Below are positions 26,701-39,700 of a stretch of DNA of 64,000 nucleotides, piece after piece. This DNA is from Paragordius varius. Its lineage: Eukaryota > Nematomorpha. Position 1 is the first letter of the stretch. Every line of letters begins with the position of its first letter. Below the pieces are notes generated by a model that saw nothing but the letters and a program-made list of their open reading frames with translations, had not been told where the DNA came from and ran no database searches. The stretch lies in contig OZ176054.1 in the NCBI GenBank assembly GCA_964247055.1, forward strand, positions 1,488,001-1,552,000, given 5' to 3'. The translations under genes and the position numbers were made by a program.

Positions 26701-29700
26701 CTTTAGCCGTGCCCCCGACTGCGTATGGGGCTTATCGAGCCTCCGCTCATTCCTCCCATTCTGAAGGCGGTCCATCTCATATCAGTAGTTCGGAAGTACA
26801 TACCCATATTCACACTGAAGCACACGAGGAACAACCTGAGGCCCCTATTACCATTAACAAGTTACAACCTAACCCAAATTCTATACGGATTGAACATGAA
26901 AGACTGCTTGGTGGAGGGACAGACGGTCCCAGTTCTCCGACCAGTGAAAGTCAATCATCGGATTCTTCGCAAACTCAGCATCAATCCAATGTTCCTTCCA
27001 AAAAACGACCAGCTGAGGACAGACCACAAGGACGTAAGTCATTTTGAAATAATATTTTGAAAATTTCATTAATATTTTTTATACCCTTTTAGCTAAACCG
27101 AAATCACAAAAATCAGGTAAAATTTTAAACTGGAAAATATAGCTGTGAAAAAAAATTTAAGAGTTATATTCAATTACTAAACATAAAATACCAATTATTT
27201 TATAGATTCCGAGTCTTTGGAATCCTTACTTACCCGAAAAAATTCCCGGACTCCAGTTAAAGCCCCTGTAAAACCTGTTAACCCTGCCTCTGTCCCCACC
27301 CAAATACATGAGCCTTCGACATCTTCCGTTGTCCAACCCTCTCATTCTAATGCTGCGTCTAAACAGTTTAAAAGACCTGTACAATCCACTCAAAATTCTA
27401 ATAAACCCAGACAACAGGAATCTAAACTTTTGCAACAACCAAATGTTTTAAAAGCCTCTAAACCAAGGCGGCCACCAACTTCAAATCGTGTCATTCCGGA
27501 AGCTGTGGAATCACCGAGCATCCCAGACGCGCCTGATACACCAACAACGTTTTCCTCGAATCCAGGTTTATTTTTTTAAAAATAAAATAGGATGGTGTAT
27601 TACAGGGGTCTCCAACATGAGACCCGATAAAAAAAAATATGGTCACCAAGATATTAAAATTTAAAAAAAAATTATAAAAGTTTCAAATGGCAAAGTACTT
27701 AAGTGTAATAAAGTAGTCATATTTTTTATCTTTTTACAGTTTGAAATCCAATAAACTATTTAATCATATTCATAACTTTCGAGGTGGCCTGCCAGATTGA
27801 TAGACACCCTTGCTGTATAAGATAAGGGGTGTCAATCCATATATATCCATATACAACTACTTTCGGCAAATTCCATAATATATATTTCCTTGAATGAAAC
27901 ATAGATGAAAACTTGCGCCCTGATGAAATTTTAGGAGAATCAAACCAGCCTGAAGGTATGCTATAATTCTAGTTAAATGACATATAGTTATTATACTACC
28001 CGAATTTTTAAAACCCAAACAGAATTTTTAATATTTAGTCATTAAAAATGATAAGCCTTTAGTGGGAACTGTCTTTTTTAAAAATCTACATTGTGAGAAG
28101 AGTGAAATAATATTTTAATGACAAAGCTGTTCCTTGTACAAATACTACTTAAATTTTCAAATTTCATTGAATATTTAGATTTAATAATTTGATAAAATTC
28201 CATTTTTGTCCTCTTTAATAAAAAATGATAAAATAAATTCACTAGTCGACTTTCAAATTATTCGCGGCGGATGAATTTAAAAACTTTGTATATTCAATTA
28301 AATTTATAATGATATGATGATTGTAAAAATGATTCATTGTTTTGAATTTAACATACCGACCCCAAATTAATCTCAACTGATTTCTTATATAAATATTTAT
28401 TTTATATTTCCATCATTTAATGTTAAATATGGCAATATATCGTTAAATGCAAAGAGTCACTATATTAACTATATTTATTTTTGCATATTTATAGAACACC
28501 AAAATGTTAAAGATTGTAAGAATACAAAAATTATTTTATTTAGAGTATCAATTATTTGTATATTTAGCATTACAAAATGTTAAATCCATTTTTTAGTCAA
28601 AAACATATTTTTTCAAGGACGCAATATTTTTTATCCATACGCAGCATTATTTCCAGCAAACTTATTTTTTCAGTCAAACGCAACTTTTCAAAAGGACTAC
28701 TGAAAATTGTGTTTGCTTGAAATAATGTTGCATTTGCTTGTAAAATGTTGCTTTTAGAAAAATGATATATATGTCATAAATGTGTAATAAAACTATTATC
28801 CTCATATTATCAATAATTTTTATAATGTAAACAAAATTTACAGTTTTTTTTAAAATCAATTATTTTCTGTTAATTGCTATAAATTTTTTTTGGTGCTTAT
28901 TACTAAATTTTGTGGCATTATATATATTTCATATATTATTTTTTATTTACATTCAAGGGCTAAGAAGTAATTATTTCTGCTAATATATTTATAATGAATA
29001 CAGTAGCGAGAGTTATTGGTGATTTCGGCTTTTAGAATTGGCTAAAAATGTAAAATATATAACATGTCAGTTGGCTTGTATAAGATTATAATTTTTAATA
29101 TTGACTTGATTGATAAATAAAATATTGCTTAAATGCTAAAAGACATGCAAGTTAAAAACCCTTTTACCCAATAAAAATTCTGAACTCATCAATAATGTCT
29201 CTCGTTACTGTTTACACAAGTTAATTTTTGATAGAAATTCAATTTTAAATAATTTTAAATTTAAATATAGTAAAATTTATTTCCATATTAATTAACCTTG
29301 TATAAATGTTTTACAATATCCATATATACAGAATCTTTCAATATAAATGGTGAGTCAGCGTTAAATATTTATATATATATATATATATTTATATTCAAAA
29401 TTAATATTTTTTGTTAAATATCTCCTTTTATTAATTAATTTTTATTTTCATTTACAAAACCAGTACCTAAGAATCAAATATTACCCACCGAAAACGGTAA
29501 TTTGATAAAAAATATTGTGGTCATATTATAGACATTAAAAATACGGAGAAAACGTAAAATAAAAAATATTATTTCAAAAGTAATTATATTTTTAAATTTT
29601 ATTTATTAATAAAACTCATTGTTTCAAAATGCAAAATATGAAATATAGATGTATATTGGTAATACAATAAATTAATATTGTACAATCGTAACTAAATTAT

Positions 29701-30692
29701 AAAAAATAATGGTTTAAAAAGTATGGTTGTCCTTTGAAAAAAGATATTAGTATTATATTTTTACGTTTTGTCCGTATTCAATTTTTATTGTATTTTTATG
29801 ACATCATTTGTTATAATGAAAATTCAGCTAAAAAATTTAAAATTGTTACACTTTTTTACAAAATGCATAGTTCAAGGTCAAGAGTCATCGATTCACAGCG
29901 AAAATGGTATTCCTTTAAAATTTTAAAATTTTTTAATATAGAATATTCTCATCTTTTTTTTGCTTATTTAGGAGGATCACCTTCAAGTATTTAATATGTA
30001 AAATGAAATAACAACAACAGTAACAATATACCAAATATCCATCATATGATCAATAATTTGATATTTTACTAATTTTAATTTTTAGATTTAGATAGCATTT
30101 ATAAAATATTATATTACTTCTCTGGTGTCGTTTTAATTAAAGTGCCTTTTGTTTTTAATTTAAAAAATTTATTTTTCGGAAACCGTTTTTAACAATGAAT
30201 AATGCATAAATTTCGTGTGAATTGTCGGTGCCGCATCAATCTAAATATTTATAAAATAAGTGCTTTAAATATGTGTTAAATCCTAAATGGCTAAACATAA
30301 CAGGAGCGAAGCACTGTGTTGACGATTAACAATCAATAAAATTTAATTATCTTCAATAAGTATTCGGTAAACACTTTATAATTTATTACACGTGTTTTTT
30401 TTAGCAATCGAATTGGAATCACAATCAAATTCCCATTCCACAAGTATAGTTGATTATTTATTATTTTTTTGTGATCGATAAATAGTTATTGTATTTAACT
30501 TATTTAATTGTGACCAACCCTCTTTATTCCTATATTATTGCAAAAAATTTAAATTTTACTTAATAATATCTTATACTGTTAATTTAGTGGTGATTTCATC
30601 AGAATCTGGTATATAATTTTCTTTGAATAATATTTTTTAAACATAAACGTACTGGTTTTTGCAATTAATTATATTGAACAGAAAATTAATAG

Positions 30693-30723
<31 letters not shown>

Positions 30724-33700
30724 TCATAAAAATATTTGACTTTTAGATTATAGGTTTTGTTTTAAAACAATTTTCATTTTTACTGTGTACAATTTTGTAT
30801 AAACAATAAAGGGATATTGTTTTAGATCGCTAATTTTGTGATTAAAGGAAGTAATTTTTTATCTAAACAACAATTATAAAACATTATATACCAATTACAA
30901 TTAAAATTGACCCTTGAACAATTCAATTTAACCCTCTAACGATTCAAATTAGCCCTTGTACAATTCAAATTCACTCTAAAAATAAATAATGTGTTTTCGG
31001 GCTAATATAACTCATTAACAAGAAATATATTCTTATAGCATAGTTTATTATTTTTTCCCTATTATATTAATTTATTTAGGGTGTATTTAAATTGTTCGAG
31101 GGTGAATTTGAATGGTTCAACGGTGAATTTGAACTGTGTAAGGGTGAATTTGAACTCTAAATAGTACATATTTATATGGATAAAAAATAACATTCTTTAC
31201 ATTTTTTACTATAATATAAAATACAGTTTTAAATTTTACTAGACCAATTAAATGCAAATTTTGTTCCCAAAACAATATATTTGTTTAGAATAATATGAAA
31301 TTTTTTATTTAGCCGTTAATTTGGAGATGAAAATATATCTTTATAAATTTCTTTTAGGGTCCAATACCCCAAAAAATTTAGGAATTTCGCAAATATAAAA
31401 TGATATAGCGCATCACATAAGAGCCTTTATTTAGGTCATAGTTGGTTTTTTATAAAATCCGCAATGTTTGAAAACACATTTTAGGGTTTAAATTTAAATC
31501 AGTATTCCAGCTCCAGTTTAAAGTCAAATTTATTGCCCTGAAAGTTTGTACACAAAGGTTTTTTTAGAAAAAAAGATGAAATGTTTTGCTATATGGCTTT
31601 TTAAAATTTTTGAAACCATTTTAATTATATGTAACGTAACTACTGGTTTTTTATTCCTTAATCCGTTCAATGTTAAACATACCATAATATTTCTAACAAA
31701 TTTTGGCTTTTTTTGCAATGTTTGATATGTTATTTAGATGGCAATCCCACTTCAATCCAAAGTTCTGAAACCATTCCACAAATTCATTCGCAAGATAGTG
31801 AGAATATTATTTCTAATTTTTTAAACAATTAAAAACTAGACATATATATATAATGTGCAATGTAGGGTCAATACATTTATAATTTGCGTATATTTGCATA
31901 GAAAAATTTACCAGTTTTCACCGAAAAAAATTAGCAGCTAAATTATGAATTAAACTTAGTAATAGAAAAAATTAATTGAATTGACCTAACCTTAGGAGCA
32001 AGAATATCTAAAACACAAAAATCATTAGTGTTATTTAATTTATTTAGAGCCCAATATTGAATGATATATATTCTAAAATTAATGAAAAAAACTTGATTTT
32101 TTAAGCGCTTCAAATTTAAATTTTTTGTAATCATAATTTTCTTGCTATATATTAAACTAGTAGGTATCCTATTTAGTATCATGAATTTATCATCTATTAA
32201 TATAACCATAATTAAAAAATTCGAAAAATTTAGCTGAAATCGCGGCATCCCCAGTTCAAGGTTAGTATTTTACATCTATATTAGCTATTTATACAATTGA
32301 TCTAAATGGTTACTGGCGAGATACTATTAAAACTATAACAATTATAAAATAATTAGCGTATTTTTTTACAATTATTTACTTTAAAATGAAAAATTTGTTT
32401 AAAAATATTAATGTCAAAATAAAAAATTTATATTTATAGGAATTTTCTATGGATAAATTATTTTTTTTGGACTATATAGGTAAAAATAATATATTTTGAC
32501 ATTATATAGAGATTAGATTATTAATAGCTTACGTTTAGAAGTGACAGTACTTTTTAAACTAATAGCTGGCCTTATGAAACAAAATTTTTACATAAAGTTA
32601 GGTGTAGGCTATTTTAAGAATATGATTACAGATAAAAGCTTCTGTTAAAAAAAATAATAAATTATATTTGGTCATACAGCAAATATCCAACCTTCGCTAG
32701 ATGTCTCAGATCCCCTCCAAAATATCCAGTCTATAGAAAGTTGTATTTTCATATTTAATCTTGATTAGCTCTGAGAATATCTGATACCGATTCCCCAAGT
32801 CGTGATATTTTTTATATATACCATTTACAATTCAATTTTACCCTTGAACAATTCAAATTCACCCTTGAACAATTCAAATTCACTCTCGAACAATTCAAAT
32901 TCACCCTCAAATAAAATATATGTTTTTGATTAAATATTACCAATATTTTTATATATTTAAAAAAAAAAATTAAAATTTTGTTTTAAATTAAAATAATACT
33001 GTTAAATAATAAACTATAACTTAAACATACATTTCATATTAATAATGAGTTATATTAGTTCGAAAATACATAATTTATTTTTAGAATTTGAATTGTTCAA
33101 GGGTGAATTTGAATTGTTGGGTGATTTTGAACTGTAAATGGTATATTCAAACATATTTTATTAAAAAAAATATAATCTTTTCTCCTATTAGTTCCCTCCA
33201 ACCCATCTATTCAGTCACAACAAAGTAGAACTTAAACTACTTTTTCTCTTTTAAAGATAAATTAACGATGAATATAATTTTAGCCTTAATCCGAGAATCC
33301 CCAACCCATGGTAAACAAATACAAAATTATAATTTATTTTATAATAAATTATGAAAATCAATCAAATATTTATGATAAATGCGTCCTTTAATATAGCATA
33401 ACAAAATTTAATTTTAGCGATAGGTCCAAATTTTGTCTAAATATTTATATTGATAATATTTTATTGCAAAATATTTATCTTGATGGAATAGAATTAAGCA
33501 TTCACGCTAATTTTAATAAAGACTATTTTTATGTTAAACATATATAGTAAAAATAGAAATTTTACGGACCTAACGAAAAATATGGCGATAAATATTTTTT
33601 TCTAACTGACAACCCTACCTTGTAAACTTAATTTTCATACACAAACTTTTTGTCAATTTTACCTAATAAAATAAGGTCTGTTAATAAATTACATCATTTC

Positions 33701-36700
33701 TTATTTCGCTACCCAGAACAATAAACATTTGACAAGATTGCTTTGAAGAAATTTTATAAAATATTTGTCTTTAAATTTTTACGTTTTTTCCGCTTTTAAT
33801 TTGATTGATATCAAAAGAGTTGCAAAAAAGTTGTAAGGACATTAGTCATATATTGAAATCAATACTTGCCAAGATCCAAAAACTTATGTTATCTTAGGAT
33901 TAAAGTTTTATAGCGGCACAAAGGGGCATAATTATTATTTTAAAAGATACTCTCAATAACCATATAAAATTGCATTATCATAGAGTATATAGCTAAAATT
34001 TGTCAATAACAGTTGTTTTATTCACGATTAAAACAAGTGTGACCAATTTAATTTTTCCATCAATTCAACAACAAGATTAATGTGTTTGGTAAAAGTATAG
34101 CATAGTATTAATCACACAAAATTTTAGCAAAAAAATATTGTGTAATTTGAGAGTCGCATATACCCTTATTTACCCAAAATAGTAAAGCGTAAACTATATT
34201 ATTAATCTCAAATTTATATATGAATTTATTTTTAAATTATTATGCAGGTTCAGATATACCAAACATACATTCGATGGAAAGTTTACATTTTCATTTTTAA
34301 CCTTTTTTAGCTGTTTTGAATTCGGATATCGATTCACCACGTAAAAATTTATATTTCAATTTAAAATTAAATATAAATTTATATTCATCCTGTCAGATGC
34401 CTCGAACAACCCATCTATTCAAGCCCAACAAAGTAAAAATAAAATATTTTATTTTGTATTTCAAATTTGTTAACAATAAAATTTTTTATTTTAGCCGAGA
34501 TCATAGTATCACCTTCTCATGGTTAGTATTTGAGTTTAGAAAATATTATCATATCTATTATATTATCATAAGAAGTTATTAGTTGTTAAAAAATACGTAT
34601 TCGAAACTTTTATCTTTTAACATCTGTTACGGACACTGTTAACAGTATATTATATACCATTTATAATTCGAATTCACCTTAAACAATTCAAATTCCCCAA
34701 AATATATTATGTTTTTAATGATTAAAACCATTTTTTTTATATTTTTAATAAATGATTGTTTAAAATTAAAATAATACTGAAAAACTAATAAATTAATCCA
34801 TAAAGATATATTTGATATTTAAATATGAATTTATTTTCATCTTGTCAGATGCCTCAAACATCCCATCTATTCAATCCCAACAAAGTAAAAATAAAATATT
34901 TTATCTCTTCGAATTTATTAACAATAAATTTAATTTTAGCCGAGATAGTATCACCTTCTCATGGTTAGTATTTAAGTTTAGAAAATATAATCATTTATAT
35001 TATATTAACATATTTTAAGTTAAAAATATGTACATATCAAAATTTACCAACGTAATGCGTTTCTAAACATTCATCTTTTAACATCTGTTACGGACACTGT
35101 TTAACATTATATTATATACCATCACCTTAAACAATTCGAATTCACCTTAAATTCGAATTCACTTTAAACTATTCCAATTCACTTTAAACAATTCAAATTC
35201 ACCTTAAATTAGAATTCCCCCTAAAATAAATTATATGTTTTTAATGATTAAAACCATTTTTTATATTAATAAAGAAAATTTTAAAATTAAAATAATATTA
35301 ATAAATTAATCCATAAAGATATATTTGATATTAAAAATAAATTATATTAGTTCAAAAACAGATAAATTAATTTTACATTAGATAACAAATTTTCTGAACA
35401 TCGAAAGTTTGCATTTCTATCATTTTTAGAGTAAATCTGAAATAAAAATTATAATATTACCTAAGAATTTTGTGTAAAATTTGATTTTTTTGTTATACGC
35501 CTTCTTTATCAAAATTTAATAAAAAATGTTTTTCTTTGCAAATATACAACAAATGTCTATTTATAATATATTATTCGAAAGAGTAAAAGTCTTATAAAAA
35601 GCATATTAATATGTTTTACATCGATAGTTACTATTGGACATAGGAAGCGCGCGCGAAGCGGCGTTTCCTTAATTAATATATTTTTAAAACTAATGGATGA
35701 AAATAGCTCAAACTATGTCTAGATGGCAATAATGTCTAGTTAAGATAACAAAAGAAATTTTTTTAATTAAAACTCATTTATTTCTTTAATGTCATTCAAA
35801 ACAGCCATTTTTAAGTTTAAAAATACCATCTCATGAATAATTAATTTCCTTAAAAGAGCTTATTATTATAAATTTCAAAGATTATAAATACAGGTTAGGA
35901 TATTCTTGATCCTTTATACACATTATTATACTATTCGAATTATGTATTTTAGTAACCACTAAGATAAATAATTTTGATAATTAAAAAGCAAACCAAATTT
36001 TTCAATTTTTTTTATATTTAATAATAATTCCAATAATTATAGATATGATTGTTAGTCTGTAAAAATTTTATTTAAGGGTTGAAAATTTCGACTATATAAA
36101 CCCAAATAACTTTTATATCAGATTGTTGTATGAATAACTATCATTCGAAAGAGCAGTTTTTCGCGCTCTTTCGAATGATATATAATTATATGGCATTATA
36201 TCTAAAACTAATTATAAAAATTTTAAGTCTAAGGTTAAATGCCAAATATTTTCGATAAACTCAAAAAAAAAATTCTTAAGAGTTGCGAATTTTGTTTTCA
36301 CTTATACTATTTATATATTAAAATGATATATGTATTTATAAGGATAACAGTTAAAAAAAAGTCAAAATTTGTTGTTTATCGATATAAATTGTTCAAGGGT
36401 TCGTTCGAGGGTTAATTTCAGTTGTAAATAATTAATATTCAGTATCTAAAACAACGAAAAATTTGTATACTCAATGATAATATTGGAATATAAATAAGTT
36501 AACTCAAATATTTCTCCAATAAATTTTAACTTACTTTTTTACCCAAATGCGCTTTTGTGGATTTCAATGAATTTGAGTTTAATAAAAATACTATTTTTTC
36601 AAAACCAAACTATAGAAATTAAATTTAACATAATATATAATACTTAATATTCCATATACAATTATAGATAATGGACCTAGCACGAGTAAGATTTTTATAG

Positions 36701-39700
36701 CTTAAAAACAAATTTTAAATATTTCAATTAAGGTCGACAAAATCAACACGTTTCACACCGCATTCAAACGGAAAATTCAGGTAATGTATCCTTGCATAAG
36801 ATATTAATATTTTTCTTAACATAAAAATTAACATCTATTTGTTAACTTGTTAGAGCCTCAACCAAGCACAAGTAAACAAAAAAACATTAGATCCATTTCT
36901 GTTAAACATTTATTATCATAACTTAAATATAATAACTTAACTATTTTAGGCCAAAATCCCGAAGATCATGAAGGACATAGAGAGACGGAACAAACATGTT
37001 TCTTTTGTTCAATTCATAATTCAATTTATAATTCATTTTTCAAATATAATTTATTTAAGAATAATAATTTAATCTTGATTTATTTAGCTCAAACAAACGT
37101 GGATGAACACGGTTTGACTTATTTTATTTTATTAATCTATCAAAATGTTATAACAATATCACATCTTTTTATCTTCCTTAATCTCCATTTTGATAATAAA
37201 ATAATAAATTGGGCGTAAATTTTGTTAACCCTCATTAATTTGTTAAGAAAAATGGGCTGGAAATAGGCTTATCATTATTGTCATTAAAATTTTTTATTTA
37301 AAATCGAAAATGGCTGATAATAATTAAACGTAAAAAACTGGGATTCAATATAATTAAAATAATTTTTAACAAATGCAAATTTGCTCAGAGCGTATTTTAG
37401 GCTGTTTTAATATGTAATACCCAAATTGATTGAATTTTATTTGATCGGTTATAAATGTAAAGTCTGTCTGTGTGTGACAGGCGTATTATTACATTTTGTT
37501 TTAAACAATATTCCGATAATATAATTATCGTTTTTTTGCGACCTAATAATTAGAGTTAATGCTGGAAGCTTTCCAAGAGTTTGATCAAATGAGGACTAAC
37601 TGTAAGTGTAAAAATCACTACTAAACTACATTAACCTTGAAGAGCGAAAAATTTACTATATTATTATGCGCATTTATTAGTATTCAATAGAATTGCAGTC
37701 AAAATTGAAGGATGCATTAATGGTAAACAATTAATCCTTATAAAATCATAATTATCAAATATTTGTAAAAATTATAATTTAATCATTTAGAATTGGAAGA
37801 TTGGATGAGAAGTATTTATAAATATATACATATATACATATATATAATGCAAAAATATACCTACATTAAAGGTAAATTAAAGGTTTACTTCGTGTACGTT
37901 TTACTAACTTTTTTTCAGATGGTATCAATGATGGGCTTTTATAAAGTTCTAAAAAGAAATAACAGATATTAAATACTATTGAAATAAAATGTTTACTATA
38001 TGTAGGTATTTATATAAGCCGACAAATGCATTCGAATAACAGTTTTAATGATTTTTCTAAATATTAGGTGTAAACATCAAGATCCTATAATTTTAAAATT
38101 AAAAGTTTGCATTTATATAAATTCTGATAAATGCTCTTAACTAAAATTCTAATATTAATAAATAATTTATCATAAAATAAAATCAGCTATATTATTGGTT
38201 AAAAATAGAGGTAAAAAATATTACATGGATTACTATGCACTAAGCGCAACAAAGAAAGTTTTTTTACATAAGATAGCTTCTGACCAGCAATCCTTTGTCG
38301 TAAAAGTTTTAATTTGTTGGCGACCTGGGCGAAAGGTGAAAATCAGGGATAATCAAGAATAATTTAAAAAATAATGATAAAATTTGAGATATTATGGTAT
38401 ACTATCATTTAAGGAGATATTTTATATATTAAATAGCCTAAAATTTTATGGGTTTCTATAAAATCGCACTTCAAAAGATGGATTTTATTTTAACACATTT
38501 AAACGACAAAGATATTTTATGAAACTTTATAATTTTTTAATTAACTAACTAAACTCACTATTAAAATCTTAGCATTCATATTTTACATAGAAAAAACTAT
38601 ATCAAAATACCAAAAAATTTTATTTTAAATTTTGTCATCTGGTTTATGAGTGTATAATAATATAATACTCTTTTTTGGAATCCTAAATAAGTGTATGATT
38701 CAAAAATAAGGGGATTTCAACCAACATTTACAAATTCTATATAACAAGTCTGTTTAAGGACAATTAATTGGGATTCGTTCGGATTGTTGATTGTTTCAAT
38801 ACTTTTATGTCCTTTTTTACATAAATTTTATACTTAACAATTCCCACTCATACAAGATTCCAAAATAAAACAGTATAAATTTTTTATACACTCATAAACC
38901 AAATGACAAAAAAATGCAAATATAAAAAACAATATTTTTGGTTTTATTTTGATATATATGTTTTTTATTTAATAAAATTTGAATGGTAATCTTTTAATAG
39001 TAATTTTAGGCAGTAAATTAAAACAATTAATATCAAGTACTAATTTTCATATAGAAAAACGCCATCTTTATAAACTGAGGTTTTTAGAAATCCTAACTAT
39101 ATGATTTGAGGCACATTTTTTAATTATACTTAAAATCCTTTTTTTCGCTATTTGCCCAATTTTGTTTTTCCTCAATATTTCAAAAATGTGTCGTAAACAA
39201 ATAAAACTATTTGCGGCAAATGAATACGCTGGTCAGCTATCTCATGAAAAAAAATTATTTCGTTAAAAATTTCACAGTTCTATGTAATTCATTTATCATA
39301 ATGAGATATCGTATACAATTACAATTATATCAGGATTTTTTCATTCCTAAAAAACGAAAAGCAAAAGTTTTTATATGGGTATTTTAACGCGAATTTTAAC
39401 ATGATAAAATTTAGCATAACAAAAATCGGTTCTTTAAAAAATTATATTTTTATTATAACGTGCTCTTTCCCTCTCTCTTTTACCGTTTACAGTTCAAATT
39501 CACCCTTGATATTTCAAATTCACCTAAAAATAGTTTGTCTTTTCGAACCAATAAAACTCATTATTGATTTAAAATATCTTTATGGCATAGTTAGTTGAGT
39601 TTTCATTTTATGGAACAAAATATTATTTTTTAAAATATATAAAAATATAAGTATTTTTTAATCTTACATATATTTGAGGGTGATTTTTACGATGATGAAT

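Noticed and set aside
26414-27438. Minus-strand and alternative plus-strand frames across the large Ser-rich and Pro-rich exons
   Set aside because: Shadows of the two large exons of the microexon gene, which alone connect in phase to their neighbours.
28495-28515. Possible 21-nt exon (EHQNVKD) in the microexon gene
   Set aside because: It ends in T and would join the next exon (AA...) as TAA. It could only be real with an extra exon, such as GGCTAAGAA near 28960 or 15 nt near 29010, that I cannot prove.
29868-29873. A 6-nt exon (ag|TTCAAG|gt)
   Set aside because: In phase but too short to support without reads.
35386-35410. Further copy of the cassette exon ending ...GAAA|gtttgc
   Set aside because: Exit phase is off by one; it looks like a decayed exon.
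14112-37944. Interpretation as a schistosome-type micro-exon gene
   Set aside because: Signal peptide and symmetric microexons fit, but the repeated Cys-Tyr-Cys modules and the abundance of hAT/BED elements fit a hemipteran better. Not excluded.
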